NCBI GenBank assembly: GCA_004297625.1
Contig: SCTY01000040.1
Coordinates: forward strand, 1 to 64,000
Origin: Betaproteobacteria bacterium
Lineage (GTDB): Bacteria; Pseudomonadota; Gammaproteobacteria; Burkholderiales; SG8-39
DNA length: 64,000 bases
Direction: 5' to 3'
Below, piece by piece: positions 19,952 to 28,343 of this stretch; within the stretch, counting starts at the first letter, position 1, and each line of letters starts with the position of its first letter. Under the pieces are notes generated by a model. The model had not been told where the DNA came from. It was given only the letters and a program-made list of their open reading frames with translations, and did not search any database. A program made the position numbers and the translations under genes.

Positions 19952-20973
19952 CGCGGTTCGCGTTCGCGCACGGCAGGCACTGGCGGGAATGCATTGCCAG
20001 GCTGGGCCGCCCGGGCCGCGGCCTGGGCTTCGTCTATTTCACGGACGTCCTGGTGAATGAAGCCCGGGAGATCCTCGATGCGCTGCGCAGCCGCACCGGG
20101 GTCGCCGACTGGGTCGGCAGCGTGGGCACCGGCATCATCGCCACCGGCACCGAGTACCAGGACGAGCCCGCTATCGCCGCAATGGTCGCCGACCTCGACG
20201 CGTATTCCATTTTTTCCGGAAGGCATCCGCTCAAGGGTGCGGTGCCGCATTTCGCCCTGGTGCACGCCGACCCTTCGGCGCCGGAGCTGCCCGGTCTGGT
20301 GGCCGACATGGCCTCCAAGACTTCCACCGGGTTCCTCGCGGGCGGGATATCGAGCTCGCGCTCGCAGGCGGTGCAGATCGCGGGCGAGGTATTGTCGGGC
20401 GGGATTTCCGGCGCGGCCTTCGGGAAGAACGTGGCGATCGCGACCCGGCTCACGCAGGGCTGCACTGCCTTCCCGGGACGCCGGCGCGTGACCGAATGCG
20501 ACGGCAACGTCATTTTCACGCTCGACGGCCGGCCCGCGCTCGACGTCCTGCTCGAGACGGTGAAAGGCGAGCGCTCGCAGCTTCTCGTCGGCTTGCCGGT
20601 GCCGCGGAGCGATACCGGCGACTACACCGCCCGCAATCTCATCGGCGTCGACCCGAAAAACCGGGCGATCGCCATCGGCGAGCCGGTCGAGCCGGGCGCC
20701 GAAATACTCTTCTGCAAGCGCGACGCCGCGGCGGCGCGCGCGGACCTCGAGCGCATCCTTACGGAGCTGAAAGGCGCGGCGCCCGCGCCCCGGGGGGCGC
20801 TGTACTTCTCCTGCGTGGCGCGCGGCGAGCACATGTTCGGCACCCGCGGTGCGGAACTGCAGCTGATCGAGCGAGCACTCGGCGAGGTTCCGCTGGTAGG
20901 ATTCTTCTGCAACGGCGAGATATCCCACGACCGGTTGTATGGCTACACCGGCGTGCTCACGCTATTTCAATAG
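19948..20973 (+). CDS. FIST domain sensory protein
   Basis: A 341-residue protein with ATG 19948 overlapping the phaM stop. The N-terminal FIST half includes GLGFVYFTDV, GSVGTGIIATGTEY and FLAGGISSS; the C-terminal FIST_C half includes RNLIGVDPKNRAIAIGEPV, and the end GVPLVGFFCNGEI-like sequence (EVPLVGFFCNGEIS) is typical. FIST domains are predicted small-ligand sensors, often fused to signalling modules; here it is free-standing. No membrane segment is seen. Its operon position with phaM and maeB suggests sensing of a metabolic state; this is inference. Confidence 0.82.
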   Translation: MTRFAFAHGRHWRECIARLGRPGRGLGFVYFTDVLVNEAREILDALRSRTGVADWVGSVGTGIIATGTEYQDEPAIAAMVADLDAYSIFSGRHPLKGAVPHFALVHADPSAPELPGLVADMASKTSTGFLAGGISSSRSQAVQIAGEVLSGGISGAAFGKNVAIATRLTQGCTAFPGRRRVTECDGNVIFTLDGRPALDVLLETVKGERSQLLVGLPVPRSDTGDYTARNLIGVDPKNRAIAIGEPVEPGAEILFCKRDAAAARADLERILTELKGAAPAPRGALYFSCVARGEHMFGTRGAELQLIERALGEVPLVGFFCNGEISHDRLYGYTGVLTLFQ

Positions 20974-20983
20974 GGAGTTTTGC

Positions 20984-21955
20984 ATGGCAAAGGCAGTCCG
21001 TTTCCACAAGCAGGGTGGCCCCGAGGTGCTGCAATACGAGGACGTGCAGGTGGGCGAGCCCGGTCCGGGCCAGGCGCGCATCCGGCACACCGCGATCGGA
21101 GTCAATTTCGTCGACACTTACCAGCGCTCGGGCCTTTACCCGATGCAGCTTCCCGCCATCGCCGGAAACGAGGGCGCGGGCGTGGTGGAAGCGCTCGGCC
21201 CGGGCGTCAGCGACCTCAAGCCGGGCGATCGCATCGCGTACACCGGGCTTCCCGGCTCGTACTGCGAGGCGCGCGTCGTGCCTGCCGAGCGCCTGGTGAA
21301 GCTGCCCCAAGGCATCAGCGAAGAGCAAGGCGCTTCGATGATGCTGAAGGGCCTCACCGTCCATTACCTCATCCACTCGACCTACGCGGCAAAGAAAGGC
21401 GACACCGTGCTCTGGCACGCGGCCGCGGGCGGCGTAGGACTGATTGCCTGCCAGTGGCTGAAGGCCATGGGCGTCACGGTGATCGGCACGGTCGGCTCGG
21501 AAGAAAAGGCGGCGCTCGCCAAGGCGCACGGCGCCGAGCACGTCATCAACTACAGCAAGGACAATTTCGTCGAGCGCGTGAAGGCGATCACCGGCGGCAA
21601 AGGCGTGCCGGTGGTGTACGACTCGGTCGGAAAGTCGACCTGGGAAGGCTCGCTCGACTGCCTGCGGCCGCGCGGGCTGATGGTGTCGTTCGGCAACGCT
21701 TCGGGCGCGGTGCCGCCGGTGAACCTCGGCATTCTGTCCACCAAGGGCTCGCTCTACGTGACGCGGCCGACGCTCGCGACGCACATCGCCACGCGCGCCG
21801 ATCTGGTCGAGCGCTCGAATAACCTGTTCGAGATGGTGAAGAGCGGGAAGGTGAAGATCGAGACGACGGGGCGCTACAAGCTCGCCGATGCGGCGCAGGC
21901 GCACCGCGATCTGGAAGGCAGGAAGACGACCGGGTCGATCGTCCTCCTGCCTTAG
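20984..21955 (+). CDS. qorA: NADPH:quinone oxidoreductase (zinc-independent MDR family)
   Basis: A 323-residue one-electron or two-electron quinone reductase. The start is ATG 20984, after GGGAG, 10 bases past the FIST gene. It has the GroES-like fold with GVNFVDTYQRSGLYP and GNEGAGVVEALGPGV, then the nucleotide-binding motif AAAGGVGLIACQWLKAMG; zinc-binding residues of true alcohol dehydrogenases are missing. The overall pattern is that of QorA (quinone oxidoreductase 1). It converges on a small exported-protein gene. Confidence 0.9.
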   Translation: MAKAVRFHKQGGPEVLQYEDVQVGEPGPGQARIRHTAIGVNFVDTYQRSGLYPMQLPAIAGNEGAGVVEALGPGVSDLKPGDRIAYTGLPGSYCEARVVPAERLVKLPQGISEEQGASMMLKGLTVHYLIHSTYAAKKGDTVLWHAAAGGVGLIACQWLKAMGVTVIGTVGSEEKAALAKAHGAEHVINYSKDNFVERVKAITGGKGVPVVYDSVGKSTWEGSLDCLRPRGLMVSFGNASGAVPPVNLGILSTKGSLYVTRPTLATHIATRADLVERSNNLFEMVKSGKVKIETTGRYKLADAAQAHRDLEGRKTTGSIVLLP

Positions 21956-21958
21956 GCG

Positions 21959-22198
21959 CTACTTGATGCCGAGGACGCCCTCGGCCTTCTTGAGCGCGGC
22001 CTCCGACTCGGCGTGCTTGCCGGCCTTGTGGAGCGCCTCGCCGTCGGCGCGCAGCTTCTTCACTTCGCTCATTTGCGCGCCCGAGAGCTTCGCGCTCGGC
22101 AACGCCGCGTCGATGGCCTTCATGTGCTTCGGGCAGCTGTTGGCGAGCGCCACCGAAGACGCGAGCGCAAGCGCGGCGAACAGGACGGTTTTCTTCAT
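21959..22198 (-). CDS. Small exported protein of unknown function
   Basis: A 79-residue protein with a very strong ribosome-binding site (AGGAGGAG) before ATG 22198. MKKTVLFAALALASSVALA is a signal peptide; the mature part begins NSCPKHMKAIDAAL and is helical with a TPR-like ending (GEALHKAGKHAESEAALKKAEGVLG). A single cysteine near the mature start is not in a lipobox. I do not recognise the family by name. It is divergent from the NUDIX gene, with a 14-bp palindrome between them. Confidence 0.75.
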   Translation of the reverse strand: MKKTVLFAALALASSVALANSCPKHMKAIDAALPSAKLSGAQMSEVKKLRADGEALHKAGKHAESEAALKKAEGVLGIK

Positions 22199-22238
22199 AT
22201 TTCTCCTCCTCATTGGGGGTGGTTGGGTAAAGGGTAAA

Positions 22239-22252
22239 CGCCTGCGCAGGCG
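22239..22252. repeat. 14-bp perfect palindrome
   Basis: CGCCTGCGCAGGCG reads the same on both strands and lies 12 bases before the NUDIX start and about 40 bases before the divergent small gene. It could be a regulator site or simply a short hairpin. Confidence 0.4.
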
Positions 22253-22264
22253 AGTGTATTCCGG

Positions 22265-22849
22265 ATGGACCTGGACGAGCTCCGGCGCCGCTTGACGCAG
22301 CGCAGCGCGCCCGTGTTTTCGGTCTACGGCGACGACGGCGTCGGCCGCGAAGACGCCGCGCTCACCGCCGCGGCGGTGCTCGTGCCGATCGTCGTGCACG
22401 CTTCCGGGCTCACCGTGGTCTTCACCAAGCGCACCTCGCACCTCAAGGCGCACTCCGGGCAGGTGAGCTTTCCCGGCGGGCGCGCCGAGCCGCACGATCC
22501 GACGCCCGAGTTCACCGCGCTGCGCGAGACCGAGGAGGAGATCGGCCTGGCGATGGACCGCATCGAGGTGCTCGCGCGGCTGCCCGATTACCTGACGCGT
22601 ACCGGCTTTCGCGTGACGCCCGTGGTCGGGCTGGTGACGCCGCCGCTCGAGCTCGCGCCCGACCCGCGCGAGGTGGAGGAAGTGTTCGAGGTGCCGCTCG
22701 CCTTCCTGCTCGACCCGAGAAACCACCGCCGCGAGACGCGCGAGCTGCAGGGCCGCACCGTCGGCTACTACGTCATGGACTTCGAGGGCCGCGTGATCTG
22801 GGGCGCCACCGCCGGCATGCTCGTAAACCTCTACCGCCACCTTCTATAG
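22265..22849 (+). CDS. NUDIX hydrolase, CoA pyrophosphatase type (NudL-like)
   Basis: A 194-residue NUDIX enzyme. The NUDIX helix is FPGGRAEPHD...FTALRETEEEIGL, and the CoA-specific upstream block FTKRTSHLKAHSGQVSFPGG (UPF0035 signature) is intact, which favours cleavage of CoA and CoA esters to 3',5'-ADP and phosphopantetheine. Cytoplasmic, metal-dependent. It is followed after 9 bases by the CobD/AmpE-like gene. Confidence 0.88.
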   Translation: MDLDELRRRLTQRSAPVFSVYGDDGVGREDAALTAAAVLVPIVVHASGLTVVFTKRTSHLKAHSGQVSFPGGRAEPHDPTPEFTALRETEEEIGLAMDRIEVLARLPDYLTRTGFRVTPVVGLVTPPLELAPDPREVEEVFEVPLAFLLDPRNHRRETRELQGRTVGYYVMDFEGRVIWGATAGMLVNLYRHLL

Positions 22850-22858
22850 AATGCCCGC

Positions 22859-23764
22859 ATGGGCGTTGTGGCGATCATCGTAGCGCTGCTGCTGGAGCAA
22901 TGGCGGCCGCTCGACAACCGGAAGCACGTGCATGCGGTGCTCTCGGCGTGGGCGGGCTGGCTCGAGCAGCAGTTCAACGGCGGCGAGCGGCGCCACGGCA
23001 CGGTGGCGTGGCTGGTCGCAGTGCTGCCGGCGTTCGCGGCGGCCATCGCGCTGCACGCGGCGCTCTTCTGGGTACACCCGCTGCTCGCTTTCCTCTTCAA
23101 CATCGCGGCGCTTTACTTCACGCTCGGGTTCCGGCAGTTCAGCCATCACTTCACCGACATCCAGCTCGCGGTGAAGTCGGGCGACATGGAGCGCGCCCGC
23201 GCGCTTCTCGAGGAGTGGCGCGGCGCCTCGGGCGTAGTGCGCACGCGCGAAGAGGTGATTCGCCTGGCGATCGAGGAAGCGCTCGTCGCCTCGCACCGCC
23301 ACGTGTTCGGCGTGCTGCTCTGGTACGTGCTGCTGCCCGGGCCGAGCGGCGCGATCCTCTACCGCATGGCCGCGTTCCTCAAATGCCGCTGGCAGCACCT
23401 CGGCGCCTTCGGCCGCTTCGCCGAGCGCGCTTTCGCCCTGCTCGAATGGCCCGCGGTGCGCCTTACCGCCGCGGCGTTCGCGGTCGTCGGCGACTTCGAG
23501 GATGCCGTCTACTGCTGGCGCACTCAGGCGCGCAGCTGGGCGGATCCCGGCGCCGGCGTAGTGCTTGCCGCGGGCGCCGGAGCGATGGGCGTGCGCCTGG
23601 GCATGCCGGTGCAGGAAGTGGACGGCATGCAGCCGCGCCCCGAGCTCGGCGTGGGCGAGCCCGCCGACGGCCCATTCCTCGACAGCACGGTCGGGCTCGT
23701 CTGGCGCGCGCTCGTGGTCTGGGTGTTCGTGCTCCTCATCATCACGATCGTCCGCATCCTTTAG
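22859..23764 (+). CDS. CobD/CbiB-AmpE family membrane protein
   Basis: A 301-residue integral membrane protein with an N-terminal helix (VVAIIVALLLEQW), two helices at residues 55-95, central helices (HVFGVLLWYVLLPGPSGAILYRM) and a C-terminal helix (LVVWVFVLLIITIVRIL). LLPGPSGAILYR is the shared core of CobD (adenosylcobinamide synthesis) and AmpE (beta-lactamase-induction protein). No cobalamin genes are in the window, so AmpE-like is preferred, although ampD is 14 kb away. Function is undecided. Confidence 0.7.
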   Translation: MGVVAIIVALLLEQWRPLDNRKHVHAVLSAWAGWLEQQFNGGERRHGTVAWLVAVLPAFAAAIALHAALFWVHPLLAFLFNIAALYFTLGFRQFSHHFTDIQLAVKSGDMERARALLEEWRGASGVVRTREEVIRLAIEEALVASHRHVFGVLLWYVLLPGPSGAILYRMAAFLKCRWQHLGAFGRFAERAFALLEWPAVRLTAAAFAVVGDFEDAVYCWRTQARSWADPGAGVVLAAGAGAMGVRLGMPVQEVDGMQPRPELGVGEPADGPFLDSTVGLVWRALVVWVFVLLIITIVRIL

Positions 23765-24057
23765 GTCCGATACGCGCCGCAGCGCCAGCACTGCGTGAAC
23801 TGAGCGCCGAGCACCTCGCCGCAGCTGCAGCGCCAGTCCGGGCCTGGCGGCGGGCCCGAGAGCAGGACGCGCTCGGCGCGCGCGGCGTCGTCGTCGTTCA
23901 GCACCCAGACCTCGGCCTGGCATTCCGCCGGCGGCAGCTCGCCCATGGCGGAGGAAAGAAATTCGTTGCGCACCACCGCGCGGATACCCGCCGCCTCGAG
24001 AACGTTCTTCGCGTGGTGGACCGCGACGCGGTCGAACGAGCTGTAGATCCGCTTCAA
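23761..24057 (-). CDS. DUF2007 protein with C-terminal zinc ribbon
   Basis: A 98-residue protein with a probable TTG start at 24057, overlapping the phhB stop (TTGA). The DUF2007 part is KRIYSSFDRVAVHHAKNVLE, a domain thought to bind PII-like partners or act as signal transducer (function not settled). The tail CSCGEVLGAQFTQCWRCG is a four-cysteine zinc ribbon. A longer frame upstream exists but would run through phhB. It ends in a four-base overlap with the converging CobD/AmpE-like gene. Confidence 0.75.
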   Translation of the reverse strand: MKRIYSSFDRVAVHHAKNVLEAAGIRAVVRNEFLSSAMGELPPAECQAEVWVLNDDDAARAERVLLSGPPPGPDWRCSCGEVLGAQFTQCWRCGAYRT

Positions 24058-24383
24058 ATCTCGAACAGCGCGTCGGCTTTCGCCGCGCAGATGAAATCGT
24101 TCTCGGACAGCCCGCCGATCGCGTGCGTCGAGTACTCGACGCGGCACTGCCTGTAGCCGACGCAGAGATCCGGGTGGTGATCCTCGCGGTGCGAGATCCA
24201 GGCGAGCGCGTTGACGAACGCCATGGTCTGGTAGTAATTCGCGAACGGGTAGAGCTTCACGAGCCTGCCGTTCTCGAGGACCCAGCCCTTGAGGCTCTTC
24301 AGCATTGCGTCTACCTGGTGCTCGCTCAGCGGCGCTACGCCGCCTTCACAGGGCTTGCATTTACGTGTGGCCAGCTCGTTCAT
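24054..24383 (-). CDS. phhB: 4a-hydroxytetrahydrobiopterin dehydratase
   Basis: A 109-residue pterin-4a-carbinolamine dehydratase, regenerating dihydropterin for phenylalanine hydroxylase. The active-site signature is SHREDHHPDLCVGYRQCRVEYSTHA: the H-HH pattern and the later His-Ala are conserved. ATG 24383 overlaps the stop of the M48 protease gene (ATGA), so both belong to one minus-strand operon. No phenylalanine hydroxylase gene is in view. Confidence 0.93.
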   Translation of the reverse strand: MNELATRKCKPCEGGVAPLSEHQVDAMLKSLKGWVLENGRLVKLYPFANYYQTMAFVNALAWISHREDHHPDLCVGYRQCRVEYSTHAIGGLSENDFICAAKADALFEI

Positions 24384-25627
24384 GTGGCGCCTCTCAATCG
24401 TGCGATGCGGATGGCCGCGGGCGGGTGTGAGTCGTAGAACGCCGAGTGCAGGGGGTCCGGCGTGAGCGTCGCGGCATTGTCGCGGTAGAGCTTGACGAGC
24501 GCGCGCTCGAGCCTGCTCGAATCGGTGTGGCTGACCGCGTACTCGTCGGCCTCGAACTCCCGCCTGCGCGAATACAGGCTCATGAGCGGGTGCAGGAAGA
24601 AAGTGAACTCCGGCACCACCAGCATGAAGAGGGCGAGCGCCGCCGCGGTGCCCGGCGTGGCGACGCCGAGGCCGGAATAGAACCAGGGCTCGTCGATGAT
24701 CTGTCCGAGCACCCAGAGGCCCGCCAGCGTGACCGCGGCGCTCAACACGATCATCTTCACGACGTGGCGCAGCTTGTAGTGGCCGAGCTCGTGGGCCAGC
24801 ACCGCTTCCACCTCCGGCGGATCCAGCCGGCTCACCAGGGTATCGAAGAGCACGATGCGCTTGGTCGCGCCGAAGCCGGCGAAGAAGGCGTTGCCGTGGC
24901 TCGAGCGCTTGGAGCCGTCCATGATGAACAGCCCGCGCGACCTGAATCCGCAGCGCTCGAGCAATGCGCTCACGCGCGCGGCGAGCTCGCCTTCCGTGAT
25001 CGGCGTCAGCTTGTTGAACAGCGGCAGGATGAACGCCGGGAAAATCAGCTGGAACACGATCGAGAACAGCGTCAGCACGATCCAGACGTAGAGCCACCAG
25101 CGGCTGCCCATGCGCTCCATCAGCCACAGCACCGCGAGCAGCAGCGGCACGCCGAGCGCCAGGCCGATGGCCACCTGCTTGGCGAGGTCGGTCAGGTAGA
25201 GCTTGAGCGTCATGCGGTTGAAGCCGAAGCGCTGCTCGAGCTCGAACACGCGGTACAGCGAAAACGGCAGGCCCACGAGCGCCTGCACGAAAAACACGCT
25301 GAGCAGCAGGGCGGTGCCGTGCGCGATCGAGCCGGACGCGAAAGCGCGCGCCCACGCCTCCGACAGGAGCTGCAGGCCGCCGGCGAGCGTGAGCGCGAGG
25401 AGCACCACCGCGTCGACGAGCCATTCCACCATCCCGAAGCGCGCTTTGGCGACGGTGTAGTCGGCCGCCTTCTGATGCGCGCCGAGCGGGATCGTCTCGG
25501 CGAACGTGCCGGGCACGGCCTCGCGATGCGCCCGCACGTGGCGGATCTGGCGCTGCGCGAGCCAGATGCGCGCGGCGGTGACTGCGAGGAGCGCTGCGAG
25601 AAAGAGCCAGGTCAAGGCATTGAACAC
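24380..25627 (-). CDS. M48 family (Ste24-like) zinc metalloprotease
   Basis: A 415-residue membrane protease. The GTG start at 25627 gives an N-terminal helix (ALTWLFLAALLAVTAARIW). Multiple membrane helices surround the catalytic HEXXH, seen as AVLAHELGHYKLRH; the third zinc ligand lies in FEADEYAV. Family members (Ste24/CAAX protease type) degrade or process membrane proteins. Its start is 18 bases from the divergent orn start. Confidence 0.9.
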   Translation of the reverse strand: MFNALTWLFLAALLAVTAARIWLAQRQIRHVRAHREAVPGTFAETIPLGAHQKAADYTVAKARFGMVEWLVDAVVLLALTLAGGLQLLSEAWARAFASGSIAHGTALLLSVFFVQALVGLPFSLYRVFELEQRFGFNRMTLKLYLTDLAKQVAIGLALGVPLLLAVLWLMERMGSRWWLYVWIVLTLFSIVFQLIFPAFILPLFNKLTPITEGELAARVSALLERCGFRSRGLFIMDGSKRSSHGNAFFAGFGATKRIVLFDTLVSRLDPPEVEAVLAHELGHYKLRHVVKMIVLSAAVTLAGLWVLGQIIDEPWFYSGLGVATPGTAAALALFMLVVPEFTFFLHPLMSLYSRRREFEADEYAVSHTDSSRLERALVKLYRDNAATLTPDPLHSAFYDSHPPAAIRIARLRGAT

Positions 25628-25645
25628 GCCATGAGAGAATAAAGC

Positions 25646-26206
25646 ATGCCCGCCGCGTCGAACAATCCTTCCGCGGACAACCTCATCTGGATCGATCTGG
25701 AGATGACCGGCTTGCAGCCCGATGCCGACCGGATCATCGAGATGGCGGTGCTCGTTACCGATTCGCAGCTCGAGCGGGTGGCCGAAGGCCCGGTGCTCGT
25801 GGTGCACCAGCCCGACGAGGTGCTCGACGCCATGGACTCATGGAACAAGGGCACGCATGCGAAGAGCGGGCTCATCGAGCGGGTGCGCGCCTCGACGCTC
25901 ACCGAGGCGCAGGCCGAGGCGCAGATGCTCGCCTTCCTGGCGCAGCACGTGCCGGCGAACGTCTCGCCGATGTGCGGCAACTCGATCTGCCAGGACCGGC
26001 GCTTTCTCGCGCGCTGGATGCCGCGGCTGGAAAGCTATTTCCACTACCGCAACCTGGACGTCTCGACGCTGAAGGAGCTGGTGCGCCGCTGGAAGCCCGA
26101 GGCCGGCAAGGGCTTCTCCAAGGAGGGCAAGCACGAGGCGCTCGCCGACATCCTCGAGTCCATCGAGGAGCTCAAGTACTACCGCAAGACGGTAATGACC
26201 ATCTAG
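25646..26206 (+). CDS. orn: Oligoribonuclease
   Basis: A 186-residue 3'-5' exonuclease that finishes RNA decay by degrading dinucleotides, including pGpG from c-di-GMP. DEDDh residues are in [17 protein letters not shown] and the KHEALADI end. The length is normal. It is divergent from the M48 protease gene, as is common, and is followed three bases after the stop by a long hairpin repeat. Confidence 0.97.
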   Translation: MPAASNNPSADNLIWIDLEMTGLQPDADRIIEMAVLVTDSQLERVAEGPVLVVHQPDEVLDAMDSWNKGTHAKSGLIERVRASTLTEAQAEAQMLAFLAQHVPANVSPMCGNSICQDRRFLARWMPRLESYFHYRNLDVSTLKELVRRWKPEAGKGFSKEGKHEALADILESIEELKYYRKTVMTI

Positions 26207-26209
26207 GGG

Positions 26210-26280
26210 GAATTCGGGGTCAGAGCCTTAATTATCTTCAGCTACGCGTTGCCGATAATTAAGGCTCTGACCCCGAATTC
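26210..26280. repeat. Long perfect hairpin (REP/MITE-like), copy 1
   Basis: Left arm 26210-26236 and right arm 26254-26280 are perfectly complementary over 27 bp, with a 17-base loop. Outer sequence is GAATTCGGGGTCAGAG; the loop contains CAGCTACGCG. A second copy is at 47533-47601. It lies in the converging gap between orn and the RidA gene. The GGGGTCAGAG ends resemble those of dispersed palindromes associated with REP-type tyrosine transposases; that link is from memory and not shown here. Confidence 0.85.
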
Positions 26281-26288
26281 CAGAATTC

Positions 26289-26747
26289 CTATTCCACTTC
26301 GACGATGCACTCGATCTCGACGGGGATGCCTATCGGGAGCGAGCCCATGCCGACCGCCGAGCGCGCATGCTTGCCGCGCTCGCCGAACACTTCCACGAAG
26401 AGGTCGGAGCAGCCGTTGATCACGCGCGGATGATCCTGGAACTCGGGCACGGCGTTCACCATGCCGAGCACCTTCACTACCCGCGCTACCCGATCCAAGC
26501 TGCCCAGCTCGGCGCGCATCACCGCCAGGAGATCGAGCCCCACGCTGCGCGCGTGCTGGTAGGCCTGCTCGGCGGTGAATTCGCGCCCGACCTTGCCGGT
26601 CGGGCGCTTGCCGTCGACATTGCGCGGGCCCTTGCCGGCGAGGAACAGCAGGTTCCCGGTGCGCACCGCGTTGACGTAATTCGCGACCGGGGCCGATACG
26701 GCGCCGAGGTCGAGCTTCAGCTCCTTCGCGCGCTGCTCGGCGCTCAC
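26289..26747 (-). CDS. RidA/YjgF-YER057c family protein
   Basis: A 152-residue protein from GTG 26747, which overlaps the stop of the FAD oxidase gene. It has the RidA-family fold with NLLFLAGKGPRNVDGK near residue 35 and the ending SLPIGIPVEIECIVEVE. The catalytic arginine of true RidA enamine/imine deaminases, usually in a C-terminal R-x-x-[VA]-[VG]-V-x-x-LP motif, is present as HARSAVGMGSLP. The subgroup differs from canonical RidA (152 rather than about 128 residues). The context with an FAD-linked dehydrogenase suggests handling of a reactive keto/imino product; this is inference. Confidence 0.85.
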   Translation of the reverse strand: MSAEQRAKELKLDLGAVSAPVANYVNAVRTGNLLFLAGKGPRNVDGKRPTGKVGREFTAEQAYQHARSVGLDLLAVMRAELGSLDRVARVVKVLGMVNAVPEFQDHPRVINGCSDLFVEVFGERGKHARSAVGMGSLPIGIPVEIECIVEVE

Positions 26748-28132
26748 AGCGGCACCACCTTGCCGGGATTCATCAGGTTGTCCGGGTCGAAGACCCGCTT
26801 GATGTCGCGCATGACGTCGATCACGTCGTCGCCGAGCTCCATGCGCATCGAGCCCATCTTGCCCATGCCGATGCCGTGCTCGCCGGTGCAGGTGCCTTCC
26901 ATGCGCAGCGCGCGCTCGACCAGGCGCTTGTTGAATGTCTTCGCGATGTCGATCTCCTCGGGCTTCTGCGGGTCGATGAGGAAGATGAGGTGGAAGTTGC
27001 CGTCGCCGATGTGCCCGAGAAGCGGCACGGGGACGATGTAGCTCTTCACGTCCTCCATCGTCTCGTGGACGCACTCCGCGAGCCGCGAGATCGGCACGCA
27101 GACGTCGGTCGAGACCGCGCGCGAGCCGGGCCGCAGCTGCAGGCAGGCGAAGTAGGCGTCGTGGCGCGCCTGCCAGAGCTGCGTGCGCTCCTCGGGCCGG
27201 GTCGCCCACACGAAGTCCTTGCCGCCGTGCTCCTTGGCGATCGCCTGCACCGCTTCGGCCTGCTCGACCACCGAGCTCTTCGTGCCGTGGAACTCGAAGA
27301 ACACGGTGGGCGCGACGCGATAGCTCGTCTTCTTGTACCGGTTGATCGCGTCGATGGTCTTGTCGCACACGATGTCGCAGCGCGCCACAGGGATGCCCGA
27401 CTGGATCGTCTGGATCACGGTGTTCGTGCAGCCGTCGACCGAGTCGAAGGCGCACACCGCCGAGGACATCGCCTCCTGCACCGGGTAGAGCTTCACGGTG
27501 ACCTCGGTGATGATGCCGAGCGTGCCCTCCGCGCCGACGAACAGCCGCGTGAGGTCGTAGCCCGCGGCGGATTTCTTGGCGCGGCGCGCGGTCTGAATGA
27601 TGCGCCCGTCGGCGAGCACCACCTTCAGCGAGAGCACGTTCTCGCGCATCGTGCCGTAGCGCACCGCGTTCGTGCCCGAGGCGCGCGTCGAGGCCATGCC
27701 GCCGAGCGTCGCGTCGGCGCCCGGATCGACCGGAAAGAAGAGCCCCGTGTGCTTGATGTGCTCGTTCAGCCGCTTGCGCGTAACGCCGGCCTGTACCACG
27801 GCGTCGAGGTCCGCTTCGTGCACGGCGAGCACCTGGTTCATCTGCGACAGATCGATCGTCACGCCGCCTTGCACCGCGAGGATGTGGCCCTCGAGCGACG
27901 TGCCGACGCCGAACGGAATGATCGGCACGCGGTGACGCCGGCAGATGTTCACGACGTCGCGCACTTCCTCGGTGGTTCCGGCGAACACGACCGCGTCGGG
28001 CGGCGCGTACGGGAAGTAGGACTCGTCCTTGCCGTGGTGCTCGCGCACCGCCGCGGAGGTCGATACCCGATCGCCGAGCAGGGCCTTCAGCTCGGTGAGC
28101 ACCGATTGATCGAATTCGCGGGCTTTGTTCAT
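26744..28132 (-). CDS. FAD-linked oxidase (D-lactate/glycolate dehydrogenase family)
   Basis: A 462-residue flavoprotein of the GlcD/Dld2 family. The FAD-binding PCMH domain has VPIIPFGVGTSLEGH and ATLGGMASTRASGTNAVRYG; the C-terminal domain ends with LGHIGDGNFH and CTGEHGIGMGKMG, the metal-histidine signature of D-2-hydroxyacid dehydrogenases. It has no GlcE/GlcF partners next to it, so a single-subunit D-lactate dehydrogenase (cytochrome type) or D-2-hydroxyglutarate dehydrogenase is more likely. It is co-transcribed with the RidA-family gene. Confidence 0.9.
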   Translation of the reverse strand: MNKAREFDQSVLTELKALLGDRVSTSAAVREHHGKDESYFPYAPPDAVVFAGTTEEVRDVVNICRRHRVPIIPFGVGTSLEGHILAVQGGVTIDLSQMNQVLAVHEADLDAVVQAGVTRKRLNEHIKHTGLFFPVDPGADATLGGMASTRASGTNAVRYGTMRENVLSLKVVLADGRIIQTARRAKKSAAGYDLTRLFVGAEGTLGIITEVTVKLYPVQEAMSSAVCAFDSVDGCTNTVIQTIQSGIPVARCDIVCDKTIDAINRYKKTSYRVAPTVFFEFHGTKSSVVEQAEAVQAIAKEHGGKDFVWATRPEERTQLWQARHDAYFACLQLRPGSRAVSTDVCVPISRLAECVHETMEDVKSYIVPVPLLGHIGDGNFHLIFLIDPQKPEEIDIAKTFNKRLVERALRMEGTCTGEHGIGMGKMGSMRMELGDDVIDVMRDIKRVFDPDNLMNPGKVVPL

Positions 28133-28136
28133 GAAC

Positions 28137-28343
28137 CTATTTTAGTCGGATCTCGCCGTCGAACGGCACCTTGAGCCCGAGCGACGGAATCTCGAGCGTG
28201 CACTTCACCGGAATGGCCTCGTGGCCTTTCAGTTTTCCCGATTCGATTGATTTTTGAACCGCCTGCTCCATCTCGCGCTGCGAGTTCACGCCCACCATTT
28301 TAAGGAACTTGCGGATGCTGAGGTTGAAGGTTTCCTGGTCCAT
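28137..28343 (-). CDS. DUF6494 family small protein
   Basis: A 68-residue protein from ATG 28343 (AAAGGAGAG ribosome-binding site), sharing one base with the pgi stop. The sequence MDQETFNLSIRKFLKMVGVNSQREMEQAV is a short helical motif conserved in small proteobacterial proteins of this family; the C-terminal half (CTLEIPSLGLKVPFDGEIRL) is beta-rich. No function is known. It sits four bases ahead of the FAD oxidase gene and is part of the same minus-strand run. Confidence 0.75.
   Translation of the reverse strand: MDQETFNLSIRKFLKMVGVNSQREMEQAVQKSIESGKLKGHEAIPVKCTLEIPSLGLKVPFDGEIRLK

Noticed and set aside
23761..24057. CobD function (cobalamin synthesis) for the neighbouring 22859-23764 gene
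   Set aside because: No other cobalamin genes in the window; AmpE-like membership is equally possible, so no symbol was assigned.
26210..26280. The long hairpin as a simple bidirectional terminator of orn and RidA-family genes
   Set aside because: It may stop transcription, but the same outer sequence at 47533 and the lack of T-runs argue for a repeat element.
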